A stretch of DNA of 43,567 bases from Branchiostoma floridae (GCF_000003815.2 NC_049995.1:6433933-6477499); one strand, 5' to 3'; numbered from the stretch's first letter, positions 22,160 to 32,029 are shown. Numbers and translations: made by a program. The notes: a model not told the origin generated them from the sequence alone.

Positions 22160-23815
22160 ATTCTTGTTTAAATTGAGTAAGCTCGGTATTGGTGGTAAAT
22201 TTCTAAAAGTAATAGAAGGCATGTATTCAAAGACTATAAACTGCGTTAAATCTAAAAATGGATTGACTGAAACTTTTGTTACTAATTGTGGTGTGAGACA
22301 AGGGTGTAATTTAAGCCCTACATTATTTAACCTTTTTCTTAGCGATATTGTGTCCCAATTTGACGGTGCTCCCTGTAATCCTCCATTTATGTACAACAAA
22401 ACTGTCCCTTGCTTGTTGTATGCTGACGACTTGGTAATTTTTTCCGAGTCCAAACAGGGATTACAGCATTCCTTGAACAATCTGGAAAATTATTGTGCAC
22501 TTTGGAAATTAAAATTAAATCTTAGGAAAACAAAAATTATTGTATTTAAAAAGGGTGGCAGTCTACCTAAAAACTGTTCTCTCCTGTTTGATAATCGTGA
22601 AATAGAAATTGTAACTTGTTATACTTATCTCGGTATTATTGTGAGTGCAGATGGCACGTTTAAAGCTAACAACAAATACCTGAGTGGCAAAGGTCTGAAG
22701 GCTTTATTCGGAATAAAACAATCTTTAGATAAAGCCACCGCCTCATTACCAGTTAGAAACAAACTTTTCGATGCATGTGTCAAACCTATTCTACTTTATG
22801 GCTCAGAAATCTGGGGCGCATTAAAAAGCCCTAAAACCTGTCCCATTGAATCTGTTCACCTTAAATTCTGCAAACAAGCACTAAATATCCCCAGACCAGC
22901 ATCTAACCTTGCCACAAGAGCGGAATTAGGGAGGTACCCCATTCAACTGGAAGCCTCCCGGAACGCTATCAAACACTTTCTAAGAATCCGTCAAAACGTG
23001 CCAGCTGACAGTCTACAAGCCGACGCCCTATCTTGTCAATTACAACTAGATGCAAATGGAAACAAGTGCTGGGCGTCCGGCGTTCGTAAGATACTGGAGG
23101 AATGCGGTTTTGCCTACATATGGAGATCTCAGATATCTCTAGGAACAAACCTATTACCTATAACCAACGCCATCAGCCAACGATTAAAGGATATTTATAT
23201 TCAAACATTTAAAGCTGAAATACACAATGACAACCGGGACAAATCTTTCGGTAACAAATTACGAACCTATAGATTATTCAAGACTATTTATAAAGAAGAA
23301 GAATATCTGATGGTGAAAAACATACAACACAGAGTGGCTGTCACTAAACTCCGGATTAGTTGCCACAAGTTACATATCGAAACTGGAAGGCACAACCGCA
23401 CCCCTCTGCAGCATAGAGTCTGCCAATTTTGTGATTTGCAACAAGTAGAAGATGAACAGCATTTTATTTTACACTGTAAACTGTACCATAATGAACGGAT
23501 TGTGCTTTATGAATATATAAGAAAAGAGTTCCCATATTTTGAACACCTTAATGCAACGGATAAATTTCTATTTTTGATGCGCCTAGACAAACCCTGTATA
23601 TCAAACATTATCTGTTCCTATATCTACACCTGTACAAAGAAGCGAGAAGATGTCGACCATCCTGTTAGCTTAGTACTTTCAGCTAGTTAATTGTATCTTG
23701 TTGTTTTTGCATATGTTTGTTATGTCTGTTATCAGTCATGTCTGTTATCAGTGACCTGTACCTAGCCCGTCGAGGCATGAATGTACAATAAAGGTCTTTC
23801 ATTCATTCATTCTAT
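22160..23815 (+). mobile_element. 5'-truncated non-LTR retrotransposon (CR1/L2-like LINE)
   Basis: A single open frame (about 22164-23690, 508 codons) holds the second half of a reverse transcriptase. It shows VRQGCNLSPTLFNLFLSDI, the catalytic YADD box in CLLYADDLVIFSES, then KLNLRKTKIIVFKKGG and YTYLGIIVSADGTF. A C-terminal zinc-knuckle-like region follows: CQFCDLQQVEDEQHFILHC. The 5' part (endonuclease, RT fingers) is missing, as expected from incomplete reverse transcription. The 3' end is AATAAAGG then TTTCATTCATTCATTC, a short tandem tail. The frame is intact, so insertion was recent. It lies antisense in the intron between CTLD-B exons 1 and 2. Confidence 0.9.
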
Positions 23816-23827
23816 TATTGTGCTCAC

Positions 23828-23970
23828 CGCTTCATCCGGACTGTCCAGAATCACCACGGTGCCACCATCAATCTCCTCACAGTATATTTTTGCTTGTGGA
23901 TATGTTAATTCTCCTGGTGGAAGCTGATAGCAGGATAATCCAAGGGAATCTTCCACGCCATCCAGACATA
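23828..23970 (-). CDS. CTLD copy B, first exon (N-terminal part)
   Basis: The exon runs from acceptor TTTACTATACAG to donor GTGAGC, 143 bp (paralogue at 29581: 137 bp, an in-frame difference). It starts in phase 1 and ends in phase 0. It encodes CLDGVEDSLGLSCYQLPPGE and then YPQAKIYCEEIDGGTVVIL, the first conserved cysteines and A..YC...GG..V.I pattern of a C-type lectin domain. The tail of the antisense LINE begins only about 18 bp past the splice donor, so splicing signals downstream of the exon were replaced by LINE sequence. Confidence 0.85.
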
Positions 23971-24886
23971 CTGTATAGTAAAAAAAATAGCGTTGACACA
24001 TGTACTTTATAACCAAGCAGCCACATCAGATCAAGACAATATTAAATTCATAAGACCTGGCAAAATTACTGTTGTGTCTCTGACTATGGCCCTGAAAAGA
24101 AGGAGGGTTCATACAATGTAAGACGCCCTTTTCAAGATTTTGGCAGAAGTCATACAAAACAATTGATATTATATAATAGCTACCGTAACTGTAAAATACT
24201 GTTTGACAAGTTAAACCTTAAATGTGTCAGGACACATGGTGTTCCTACACCAACTGTTCAAAGCCTGAATGTGCGATCTTTAATTACATTCATATATCTA
24301 TTTATTGTTTAATTACATGAATCAATCTTTTAACTGTTTATAAATTAGAGGATGCCTGTACAAAAAATTGCAAGACTACTCGATGTTCTGTTTTCATTGT
24401 TCAGATGAGATATTGAACATTTCATGCGCTTTGTCAACGGTCGACCCACACAAAATGGTTAATGTTGGTAGGATTTCAGGTAGTGGAATTTGGGTATCCG
24501 TAAACAATAACAGTATTTTTCCTAGGCCCATATGCATACATGTATATATTCATACATAAGAAGTAAGTTTTTACTGTACTAATGGAAAACTAATCAAGAT
24601 GCGGCAGACATTTTCAAGATTAAAAACGTCTTTAACGGACTCCCAATATCCGGATATTCTCGGTTATGGCCATACTTGGGACAAACTTAAGGCAGCCTCT
24701 GACACCGCCCAAATGCTGTGACATATCTCCAAGAAAAGTTTGAGAATACAACTGGCAGTCAAATCTAAGCGCTAAGGTTACATATATGCTGTAATGTTAC
24801 ATCGTAAACTAAATATATCCTAAGCTACGTTTGGTTTAGAACACATTTATGCATGAATGTAGAATTAGTATATTTAAAGGACCAAC
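23971..24886. other. Intron of the CTLD/WxxW gene
   Basis: AT-rich sequence between the WxxW-start exon and CTLD-B exon 1. No repeat element or further exon was recognised. Confidence 0.5.
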
Positions 24887-25222
24887 TTGTTGGAGGACAG
24901 TGCAGATCTATCCAGGGAGACCAAACCAACTGAGGTTCACATATTGTTGTGGGTGGTGCTAGTGGTGGGTGGTGCTGCAGTTGTTGTGGGTGGTGCTGCA
25001 GTAGTGGTGGGTGGTGCTGCAGTTGTGGTGGGTGGTGCTGCAGTAGTTGTGGGTGGTGCAGCAGTTGTGGTGGGTGGTGCTGCAGTTGTGGTGGGTGGTG
25101 CTGCAGTAGTTGTGGGTGGTGCAGCAGTTGTGGTGGGTGGTGCTGCAGTTGTGGGTGCTACTGTTGTTGTACATTGCGGCATGACGTGGCAACATCGGTA
25201 CCGTACTTCATAATTTTCACAG
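24887..25222 (-). CDS. Exon: WxxW domain end + Thr/Pro tract + start of next WxxW domain
   Basis: Acceptor ATTACCTGCAG precedes CENYEVRYRCC, the conserved C-terminus of the mucin/CILP WxxW domain, in phase with the preceding exon (phase 2). CHVMPQC and about ten 21-bp repeats encoding PPTTTAA follow, a mucin-like, likely O-glycosylated tract. The exon ends with ICEPQLVWSPWIDLHCPPT, the W-S-P-W start of a new WxxW domain, and a phase-1 donor (GTTGGT). Oddity: the last repeat is 5 bp shorter (CCACTAGCACC in place of CCACTACTGCAGCACC), so the Thr/Pro frame runs into a TGA and the WxxW start is in a different frame. The homologous exon at 31666 is in frame. This is either a repeat-collapse error or a real lesion. 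Confidence 0.75.
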
Positions 25223-25389
25223 CTGCAGGTAATATGACAGGGATTGATTGTATCCTGTTAGTAAACTTAACATAAAATGCCGCCACACTGTAATAAGGAA
25301 GGATATTATGAAAATTAACAGAATGTATGCTTGAACACTGCATAACAGATCATATCAAAGAAGCTTAGATGTGTATGTTTAGTACTCAC

Positions 25390-25564
25390 TCATATGAACA
25401 TTGAGCACCATGCTCTAAGGTACAGCTAAGGCCATCTGAGGTTTCTCCATTCTCCAGTACGTCGCCCGTGCGTACGTTACGACACTCGATATCCATGGGT
25501 TCGTCACAGATGTCAAATCCTTCGTCTCGTGCTGCCTCGTCGTCTTCGTCCTCTGCTCCTGGCG
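25390..25564 (-). CDS. WxxW domain, middle exon
   Basis: 175-bp exon between acceptor AAAATTGTAG and donor GTGAGT; starts in phase 1, ends in phase 2. It encodes an acidic start (APGAEDEDDEAARDEGFD), then ICDEPMDIECRN and SDGLSC...GAQCSY. The C-x-x-P-x-x-I-x-C-R and G-L-x-C patterns are those of the mucin/cartilage-intermediate-layer WxxW domain. With the next exon (DCENYEVRYRCC) the domain's end is complete. Its beginning (the WxxW motif) is not next to it in the genome: three CTLD exons lie between. Confidence 0.82.
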
Positions 25565-25704
25565 CTACAATTTTATCAACAGTAAACACGTTAGGCACAG
25601 CAATCAGTGTTTTATCTATTTAACAGACTATTCGAATGAGTGTCTGACTATTCAAAAGAGTCCGAAAATCAGGTTGGTAGAATATAGAATATAGGAGAAT
25701 GTTT

Positions 25705-25966
25705 ACACAACCAAGATGTACTTACTTGCTTACGTTTTGGTGTCTATCAGACACCTTCCTCAGAGCTTTTGAGTGGAGTTCTGCTTCTCGCCTCTGTATG
25801 TAGCCGATGTATGTGGCACTTTTGCGGCAATAACACTATCCCAAAAGCCGCAAAAGCGCCGCCTAAATCGGCTACATATAGAGGCGAGAAGCAGAACTCC
25901 AGTCAGATCAGAAGGAAGGTGTGTAATACACACCGAAACGTAAGCAAATACATCCTGGTTGTGCAA
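25705..25966. mobile_element. Foldback MITE, two ~115-bp arms
   Basis: The left arm (ACACAACCAAGATGTACTTA, CTTGCTTACGTTTTGGTG, then GAGTTCTGCTTCTCGCCTCT, GTAGCCGATGTATGTGGC) pairs with the right arm up to 25966 with few mismatches. Near each outer end a small hairpin occurs (GGTGTCTATCAGACACC; GGTGTGTAATACACACC). The loop between the arms is about 20 bp. It lies in the intron between CTLD-A exon 3 and the WxxW middle exon. Weak similarity of the flanks may extend the arms. Confidence 0.85.
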
Positions 25967-26571
25967 AAGAATTATCCTATATCCTATCTTCGAAAGAGTG
26001 TCTGAAATCACGCCAGGCTTTCCATTCAATTTCTTTAAAAAAAAAGAAGATACTCTTCCTACTAAGATCATTGAATCAATCTATTATAGAATATATGTGA
26101 TTTTATCATTTTCAACTGTCTTCAAAGAAGCCAAACCCCTTAATAGTAGCATAGGTTTAGAACACAATTCTGTACCGTACGTACAATCAGCCACTGTTTT
26201 CATGTTAAAATTTGCATGTTTTGAGTTTAGATTATTCCCCTGTATTTAGACCACATTTAATCATTTCATGTATTTGATTTTTGTTCACTTGCAATTAGGC
26301 ATGAATTTGCAACAAAACATTATTGAATCCGTTTCCTGCTGAAATTGATACTTTTGAGGAAGGAGACTTACAGTTTCCTCCTCAACAGTCATTATTTAAA
26401 CAATCACGGCAATTAAGAAAATGATATAAATCGCATCAAGATATTTGTAGATAAATTGACATCATACTTTAATTTTTGATACATGAAAACATAAACGCGC
26501 ACTAGAGCAATGAAATTTTGTACATCCTATGAGGATCGTTTGACTTTCTAAAAGTACAATACACAACATAC

Positions 26572-26681
26572 TCCCGGTGTTTTCGCAGATGAATTGATAT
26601 GCATCGTCACAAGATGCAGCAGTGAGTTGTCCATTCATCATCACCAGGCATTTCTCGGTAGAGGAACCGTCAGGCGGATTT
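26572..26681 (-). CDS. CTLD copy A, third exon (C-terminal part)
   Basis: 110-bp exon from acceptor TTGTTCTTTAG to donor GTATGT, with phase 2 at its start and phase 1 at its end. It encodes NPPDGSSTEKCLVMMNG and then LTAASCDDAYQFICENTG, with the C...C...ICE end of a C-type lectin domain. As in copy B there is no WND calcium motif. Its phase-1 end joins in frame to the WxxW middle exon at 25564. Confidence 0.83.
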
Positions 26682-26979
26682 CTAAAGAACAAGTTAGAGT
26701 CACTGTGATGTATTGTGTGTCAACAAGATGTACAGTACATGTAGCGAAGTCCAAAAAAGACTACTTTATTTTATAGAATAACTGTATTATTATACTGTAT
26801 ATTCACTAGCCTCCTTCATCGGTGTCTCTAGGGCCTTGGCGAAAGTTGTTTTTTGGGGGGTGGATTCGCGATTTTTATACGAGGGGAAAGGAAAATATGC
26901 CGGGAAAGGAATATATACCGGGGCGTTTGTACCGGTCCTAGCACCGGCTATATATTCACAAGGGGAGAACTGTGCTTCC

Positions 26980-27220
26980 CAGATTTATCGATCAAAGAAG
27001 AGTTTCCATACGTTGAACATTTAAATGCAACAGTTAAATTTCTACTCGACAAACCAAGGAGTTTTGACAAACCTTGCATAAGAAACATGACCTGTTCCTA
27101 CATCGACACATGTATGATGAACCAGAAGATATGGACTATTCTATTAGCTTTGTATCATTTTAGTATAGTTAACTCGTGGATTGTTGTTTTTACTCTCCTA
27201 GATGAATAGAAGTAGGTTAA
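26980..27220 (+). pseudogene. Decayed LINE fragment, same family as 22160-23815
   Basis: The frame KEEFPYVEHLNATVKFLLDK, then DKPCIRNMTCSYIDTC, aligns with KEFPYFEHLNATDKFLFL and DKPCISNIICSYIYTC at the C-terminus of the larger LINE. The frame carries a small insertion and no reverse transcriptase remains. It lies antisense in the intron between CTLD-A exons 2 and 3. Confidence 0.8.
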
Positions 27221-27482
27221 ACTTTTTGAACATACATGTAGAGAGCAGAATATGATGCAAAGTTGTGTGGATTTTCGCCAACTTGTAAACTGTGGACATA
27301 TTTCTTGATGTAGAATTTTTTTTTTTTGTATTCTTCATACAAATTTCATCTCAGTATCTTTTCACGTTTACCCTCAGAAACAGCTCAACATTTAGATATT
27401 TCAACATTTTGGAATCAATATCACCACACTTTTCCCCATTTGCATGAAATGGCCTCACCATTTTTTTCATAGTACCACACTA

Positions 27483-28365
27483 GGCCATGTTGATTTGATT
27501 ATATGGATGACATCCTCCGGGAACTCCAAAATTGATGCGAGCGAGCGAATAAAAAAAAAGTTTGGCCAAAAAAAAAAGTTGGCTTCAGTATGAAATCAAT
27601 GTGGCCAGGAAGGTTGAACATAGGACTACAAACACATAGTATGGTATACCAACAGTTAGATGTTGCGACCAGTACATCATACGGGTGCAAAACATTTTTT
27701 TTCTTCTTGGACCAATCTGAAATAAACAGACCTGAAAAAAAGTCAGACGAACAGGGTTCGCCAATTGCAAAATGGACACACTATGTCGGCGGGTGCTTGG
27801 GGTCTTACCGGGCAAAGAAGACACCAAAAGCGAAGTGAGTAGAGGTTAAAGTCACTTGTACCAAGTTTCTACAGGCAAAGGTATAGAGACAGTTAGCCTT
27901 TATTACATGAAGATGGGATTTTAAAATGCCAATGGTAGTCCAATGATCCACCAAAGAGATTCCTTTGTAGCAAAATTGACCAATTACCATTGTTTTGAGT
28001 ATTATCAGTTCTCAAGTTTCCACAGACAATCAGGTCCAGGTTCACGTCCACCTGGAAATGATCCTCTGGACCTGAACGGGACCTATCCTGAATTTACTGG
28101 TACATGTACAAACCCCTACCAAAAATACTTTTTTTTCTTTCTGTCCTTTCACATCTTAATCTTTGACTTTTGAGATTTATTTTGGCATTCTATGGCATCA
28201 GTTATCGATTTTCTGATACTTTTTTTTCAGTCTATGGAATATTTGTGCTCATTTTACAGCTGCTTTGCACAATTTACTATGTGGTCTAAAACTTTTTTTT
28301 TTTTGGAAATGGCCGAAAATTGGTGCGAGCGCGGATGTCATCCATATAATCAAATCAACATGGCC
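27483..28365. mobile_element. Inverted-repeat element, 33-bp exact termini, ~0.88 kb
   Basis: GGCCATGTTGATTTGATTAT, then ATGGATGACATCC (27483-27515), is the exact reverse complement of 28333-28365. Inside the arms GCGAGCG, poly-A/T runs and GGCCA phrases continue a weaker pairing. Related pieces occur near 19430 (ATGGATGACATCCGCC) and 19545 (AAATCAACATGGC). No transposase frame seen. It is in the same CTLD-A intron as the LINE fragment. Confidence 0.8.
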
Positions 28366-28448
28366 CTATGTGAAAATGGGAGCTTTTCATTGGCTGAGGG
28401 GAAGTAGCGATGGGCTAAGCTAAATATTAGGTAGATGCTTAGCCTTAC

Positions 28449-28564
28449 AGCGGGTCGAGTTGGCTGGCAGGTGTCCCGTCGTCCAAGAGCCAGGCATTCT
28501 GTGCTGTTGACCAGTGTGCATTCACAAAGAATGTGTTACCTCCAAAATTGTCCATCGCAAATCC
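28449..28564 (-). CDS. CTLD copy A, second exon (middle part)
   Basis: 116-bp exon from an acceptor ending CTGTTAG to donor GTAAGG; starts in phase 0 and ends in phase 2. It encodes GFAMDNFGGNTFFVNAHWST followed by AWLLDDGTPASQLDPL. The FFVNAHWST and WLL-D-DGTP stretches are shared with copy B (21712) and are C-type lectin core. No EPN or QPD triplet follows. Confidence 0.83.
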
Positions 28565-28810
28565 CTAACAGAAGACAAAAAAACATTGATGAAGGTAAGA
28601 CATGGTAATAAGGTATGCCAGTCACCGACAAAAGACACCGGATGGCTGTCTAAAACGTCTGACCGTTTCCAAAATCATATCCAGTTTCAAATTTATTTGA
28701 CACATAAGGCAAAAATTAATGCAAAACAAAATAATTATGCTTTGAAAATCTTTTGCATCTACTGGGAAATTGTAATTCTTTGTCCAGGACTACTACTTGG
28801 CCTGGCTAAG

Positions 28811-28998
28811 ACATTTTATAAATCCAATGTTTTTTTCAAGATTGATTTTTTTCATGTTTGATTTCTATAAATTGACATTTTATAAATCCAATGTTTTTTT
28901 CAAGATTGATTTTTTTCATGATTGATTTCTATAAATTGACATTTTATAAATCCAATGTTTTTTTCATGATTGATTTCTTTCATGATTATTTTTTTTTC
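28811..28998. repeat. 64-bp tandem repeat, three copies
   Basis: ACATTTTATAAATCCAATGT starts at 28811, 28875 and 28939. Units are T-rich with TTTTTTTCA(A/T)GATTGATTT. It is intronic (between CTLD-A exons 1 and 2). Confidence 0.9.
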
Positions 28999-29580
28999 AA
29001 TGTTTTATCCAACCTTGTGACATTTGTAACTGAGAAAAAGAGAGTAATGTTAAAAGATTTTCATACTTGAAGCATTTATAAATAATAATAATAAGTTTGT
29101 TGCAAATTTTTGCCCGTGATCTAATAACAGGTAACATGAGAGGTTAAATCATGGATATCAATAAGTTAGGCCACACCAATTGTATTTGGTACTTCTGGAG
29201 TTTGCCTGTCCATATTTTGTTACCTTTTTCCAAAAAATAGGTCCCCAAAAAATAATACAGGTTTTGCTATCACGAATCTGTAAATATTGCTATGCAAACT
29301 CACATAAACATAATTTCTTTGAAACGAAACCTTTTATTCATAACATGTGTAACAAATCAAATGAAGGGTTCATTGTATAAAGCATGCCATGAAACTCAGC
29401 ATGCTGTTTTTTCTTTGGTTATATTTAAGCTATGTATTTTCACCCCAGGCCTATTAAAAAAATTATCTTTACTTTTTTAGTCGGTCTGAAAAAATCCAAA
29501 AAGGAAACATTTTGTTACCCAACATGGTCCAACAATATTGCGTTAATTGATATAATTGATTACTCCTAATTATTACTCAC

Positions 29581-29717
29581 CACTTCATCTGCAGATGATA
29601 GAGTCACCATGATGCCACCGTCAGCAGCACAGAATATTTTTGCATCGTGATAACTAGCTTCTGGTCCAATCTGGTAGCAGGATATTCCTAGGGAATATTC
29701 TTCACCATAATGGCACT
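29581..29717 (-). CDS. CTLD copy A, first exon (N-terminal part)
   Basis: 137-bp exon from acceptor TTTACTATTCAG to donor GTGAGT, starting in phase 1 and ending in phase 0. It encodes CHYGEEYSLGISCYQIGPEA and then YHDAKIFCAADGGIMVTLS, the same layout as copy B (cysteine pair, S-C-Y-Q, A-K-I-(F/Y)-C, D-G-G). Its phase-1 start accepts the phase-1 end of the WxxW-start exon at 31666. Confidence 0.85.
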
Positions 29718-29834
29718 CTGAATAGTAAAGATATTACATACTTCATCAGTGACAACGACGAAATCAGCCCAAGGAACTTACATTACATTATACAGACTTT
29801 ATCGACATATATTGACTTGCTAATTGATCTACTA

Positions 29835-30358
29835 CAGTCAAACCTGTATTAGTGGCCACCTTTGCATTGCGGTCACCTGGCCAATAGTCTACAGCGGTCA
29901 CCTGTCCAACGTGGCCACAGCCACACGATTTCCAGTACCGTAGATACAGAAACACTGCCCATTGTGATCATACAATCAGCGACCATTTGCCACCCTGCGC
30001 CGAGGTTACAAAGTAGAATCTTAGTTTGCGAGGATTTGGAGTTCCCGACAGAGTCACTTAGGCAGTAGCGGAAGGTATGCATGCCTTGAACGTTAGAGCG
30101 CAAGCCTTAATGTTGGCATTTTACCCACATTGCGCATGACAATATCAATCATTTTAGTAGATTTGTTTTCGGCAGGGTCAGTTGAATTTGAGACGATTGA
30201 GATAATGTTTCTTGGTGAGAAAGGTCAGGGGGTACTGAAATCATGTGTAGCTTATTGCTCGCGGTCGATTGATCATCCTTTTTGGTATAGTGGCCACCTG
30301 TCCATAGTAGCCATACTTCTCCAGTCCCTTGAGTGGCTACTATAGACAGGTTTGACTG
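29835..30358. mobile_element. Tc1/mariner (pogo-like) MITE with TA target site
   Basis: TA + CAGTCAAACCTGTATTAGTG at the left is matched by the inverted CAGTCAAACCTGTCTATAGT + TA at the right. Subterminal GTGGCCACC and GGTCACCTGTCCA phrases repeat in both arms. TA duplication and CAGT... termini are typical of pogo/Tc1-mariner elements. It is 524 bp long and non-coding. It is intronic in the CTLD/WxxW gene. Confidence 0.8.
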
Positions 30359-30584
30359 TAACTACCTTTTGATCACTGTGTTATCAATTATTACTGACTG
30401 ACCAAAAAGGAACAGTTACTGACTGAAATTCAGGACTGCTGAATCTTGTAACTTTAAGGTTAAATTTCAGTTATTTCTATTGTATATAACCCTCTGACCT
30501 TCTTGACTTAATGTACATATATGTATTTGTATCTGTTTTGAGTGTATGATATCTGTCCATCTACTTGTACAATGTATATACTGT

Positions 30585-30662
30585 GTGTGTTTTCAATGAG
30601 CCCTGGAAGATTAGCTCAATGAGCTAAAGGGTATCACAATAAACTCAATAAACTCAACTCAG
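30585..30662 (+). mobile_element. Possible LINE 3' tail
   Basis: GAGCCCTGGAAGATTAGCTC, then AAAGGGTATCACAATAAACT and repeated CAATAAACT units, resembles the AGCCC...AATAAA plus short tandem tail seen at the ends of the LINE copies at 10660, 23790 and 38330. Confidence 0.4.
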
Positions 30663-31665
30663 TCAGCAACAATTTTGTACTTTAGTATAATGTATTATAT
30701 ATATTGATGTTAAATTTCCTTGCAAACTTTGGTCGAATGAGCAAGTAATATGGTCTGTAAATGTGCCAGGTCTCATACTCAGGGAGGATTGCTTAACAAC
30801 TGTAACCCGATGAACTAACTGGGGACAGACTGATCTTTCACCCAGCCGCCCTGCACCCAGATATGCTAGTATAGTAGTTGGGATTAATTTGTACAGTGCT
30901 TTTTTTTTTTTTGCAGTGTAGGTGTGTGCTACTACATTTTCTACACATGGCTTTATAACAAACAGTAGCAGTGCTTCGTGTTTGTTAGTAGGAAGTGGAA
31001 TAAATTATTTGGAATAATTTTCTGCTGTCTTGATCTCTCCTTAATTCTTAATTGCAGTCATATATGTAGTGAGTAGTGCACAGGGTTTGAAACTAACATT
31101 ATAGTGCTCTTAGGAAAGGCATTTAACCCGATTAGGCGATTCTAAAACAATGTATCCATTCTGGAAAATATGATCACTTTGTGGACTACAGTTCTAAGTA
31201 TTCATGTAACCTTATATGTGATTGACATGAGAGGGGCTATCTTACACATGCACTGGGTGTTCTCCCAGCATTGACCAGGACATTAAAGGGACTGGAGATA
31301 GACTTTCCCCCTTAATTTCCTGCCCTAATTTATCATAAATTGCACACTGTACAAAATTTGCGTGACATATGTTAACTTAGTCACTGTCGTAGTGTTGAAA
31401 AGCCTATGTTAAGAAGTAGTTATACCCGTTTTTTAAAATCATGATGCTGCTGGGGACCCTGACACAGGGGTAGGCAATAGTCGGATATTCCTCACACAAG
31501 AATGTACAGAATACATGTGATAGAAATGATGACGATGCAAATAATCATATGACAATTCTCTAAGAACAGTGTCAAGAAAGAACATCTTAAGTTAAAGCCA
31601 AGTTGAATATTCTGAAACATTTTTTGTAATAACTATGACATTTGTATGGAACAAAAATAACCGAC
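30663..31665. other. Intron with a decayed SINE fragment
   Basis: At about 31080-31125 GGGTTTGAAAC, then GTGCTCTTAGGAAAGGCATT, resembles the B box and CCTTGGGAAAGGCA core of the SINE at 8170. Poly-T at 30899-30912. No exon was recognised in the remaining DNA. Confidence 0.4.
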
Positions 31666-32028
31666 CTGTTGGAGGACAGTGCAGATCTATCCAGTCAGAC
31701 CATACACATGAAGGTTCACATATTGTTGTCACAGGTGGTGCTGCAGTTGTGGGTGGTGCTGCAGTTGTGGGTGGTGGAGCGGCTGTTGNNNNNNNNNNNN
31801 NNNNNNNNNNNNNNNNNNNNNNNNNNNNNNNNNNNNNNNNNNNNNNNNNNNNNNNNNNNNNNNNNNNNNNNNNNNNNNNNNNNNNNNNAGGTAGGTTGTA
31901 CAGTGGATATTAATGCCCCAAGGGTGGGTTTTATAGTGGTTGTTGAGGCCTCAGAAGTGGGTTCTGTAGTGGTTGTTGATGCCACAGAGGTTGGTTCTAT
32001 AGTGGTTGTTGAGGCCAAAGAGTCCACC
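31666..32028 (-). CDS. Thr/Pro tract and start of WxxW domain (5'-most visible minus exon)
   Basis: Read leftwards from about 32028, the minus strand encodes ASTTTIEPTSVASTTTTEPT-type repeats, then (after 100 N at 31789-31888) TAAPPPTTAAPPTTAAPP and ICEPSCVWSDWIDLHCPPT, ending at a phase-1 donor (GTCGGT). VWSDWID is the W-x-x-W core starting the WxxW domain. Unlike the paralogue at 24887, the repeats and the WxxW start share one frame. The Thr-rich sense stops abruptly near 32028, where it flips to the other strand, so the true 5' part of this gene is not visible. Confidence 0.75.
31789..31888. other. Assembly gap (100 N) inside Thr/Pro exon
   Basis: Run of 100 N within low-complexity Thr/Pro repeats, a typical place for assembly collapse or misjoin. 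Confidence 0.99.
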
Positions 32029-32029
32029 C

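Noticed and set aside
24949-25275. Plus-strand Gly/Cys/Trp-rich or Val/Gly-rich repeat protein
   Set aside because: Shadow of the minus-strand 21-bp Thr/Pro repeats; the minus sense is tied in frame to NYEVRYRCC and a splice acceptor.
31642-31788. Plus-strand open reading into the giant Thr-rich frame from 31642
   Set aside because: The plus frame here is the shadow of minus-strand Thr/Pro repeats and the WxxW start, and it crosses 100 N. The Thr-rich plus sense only begins near 32,030.
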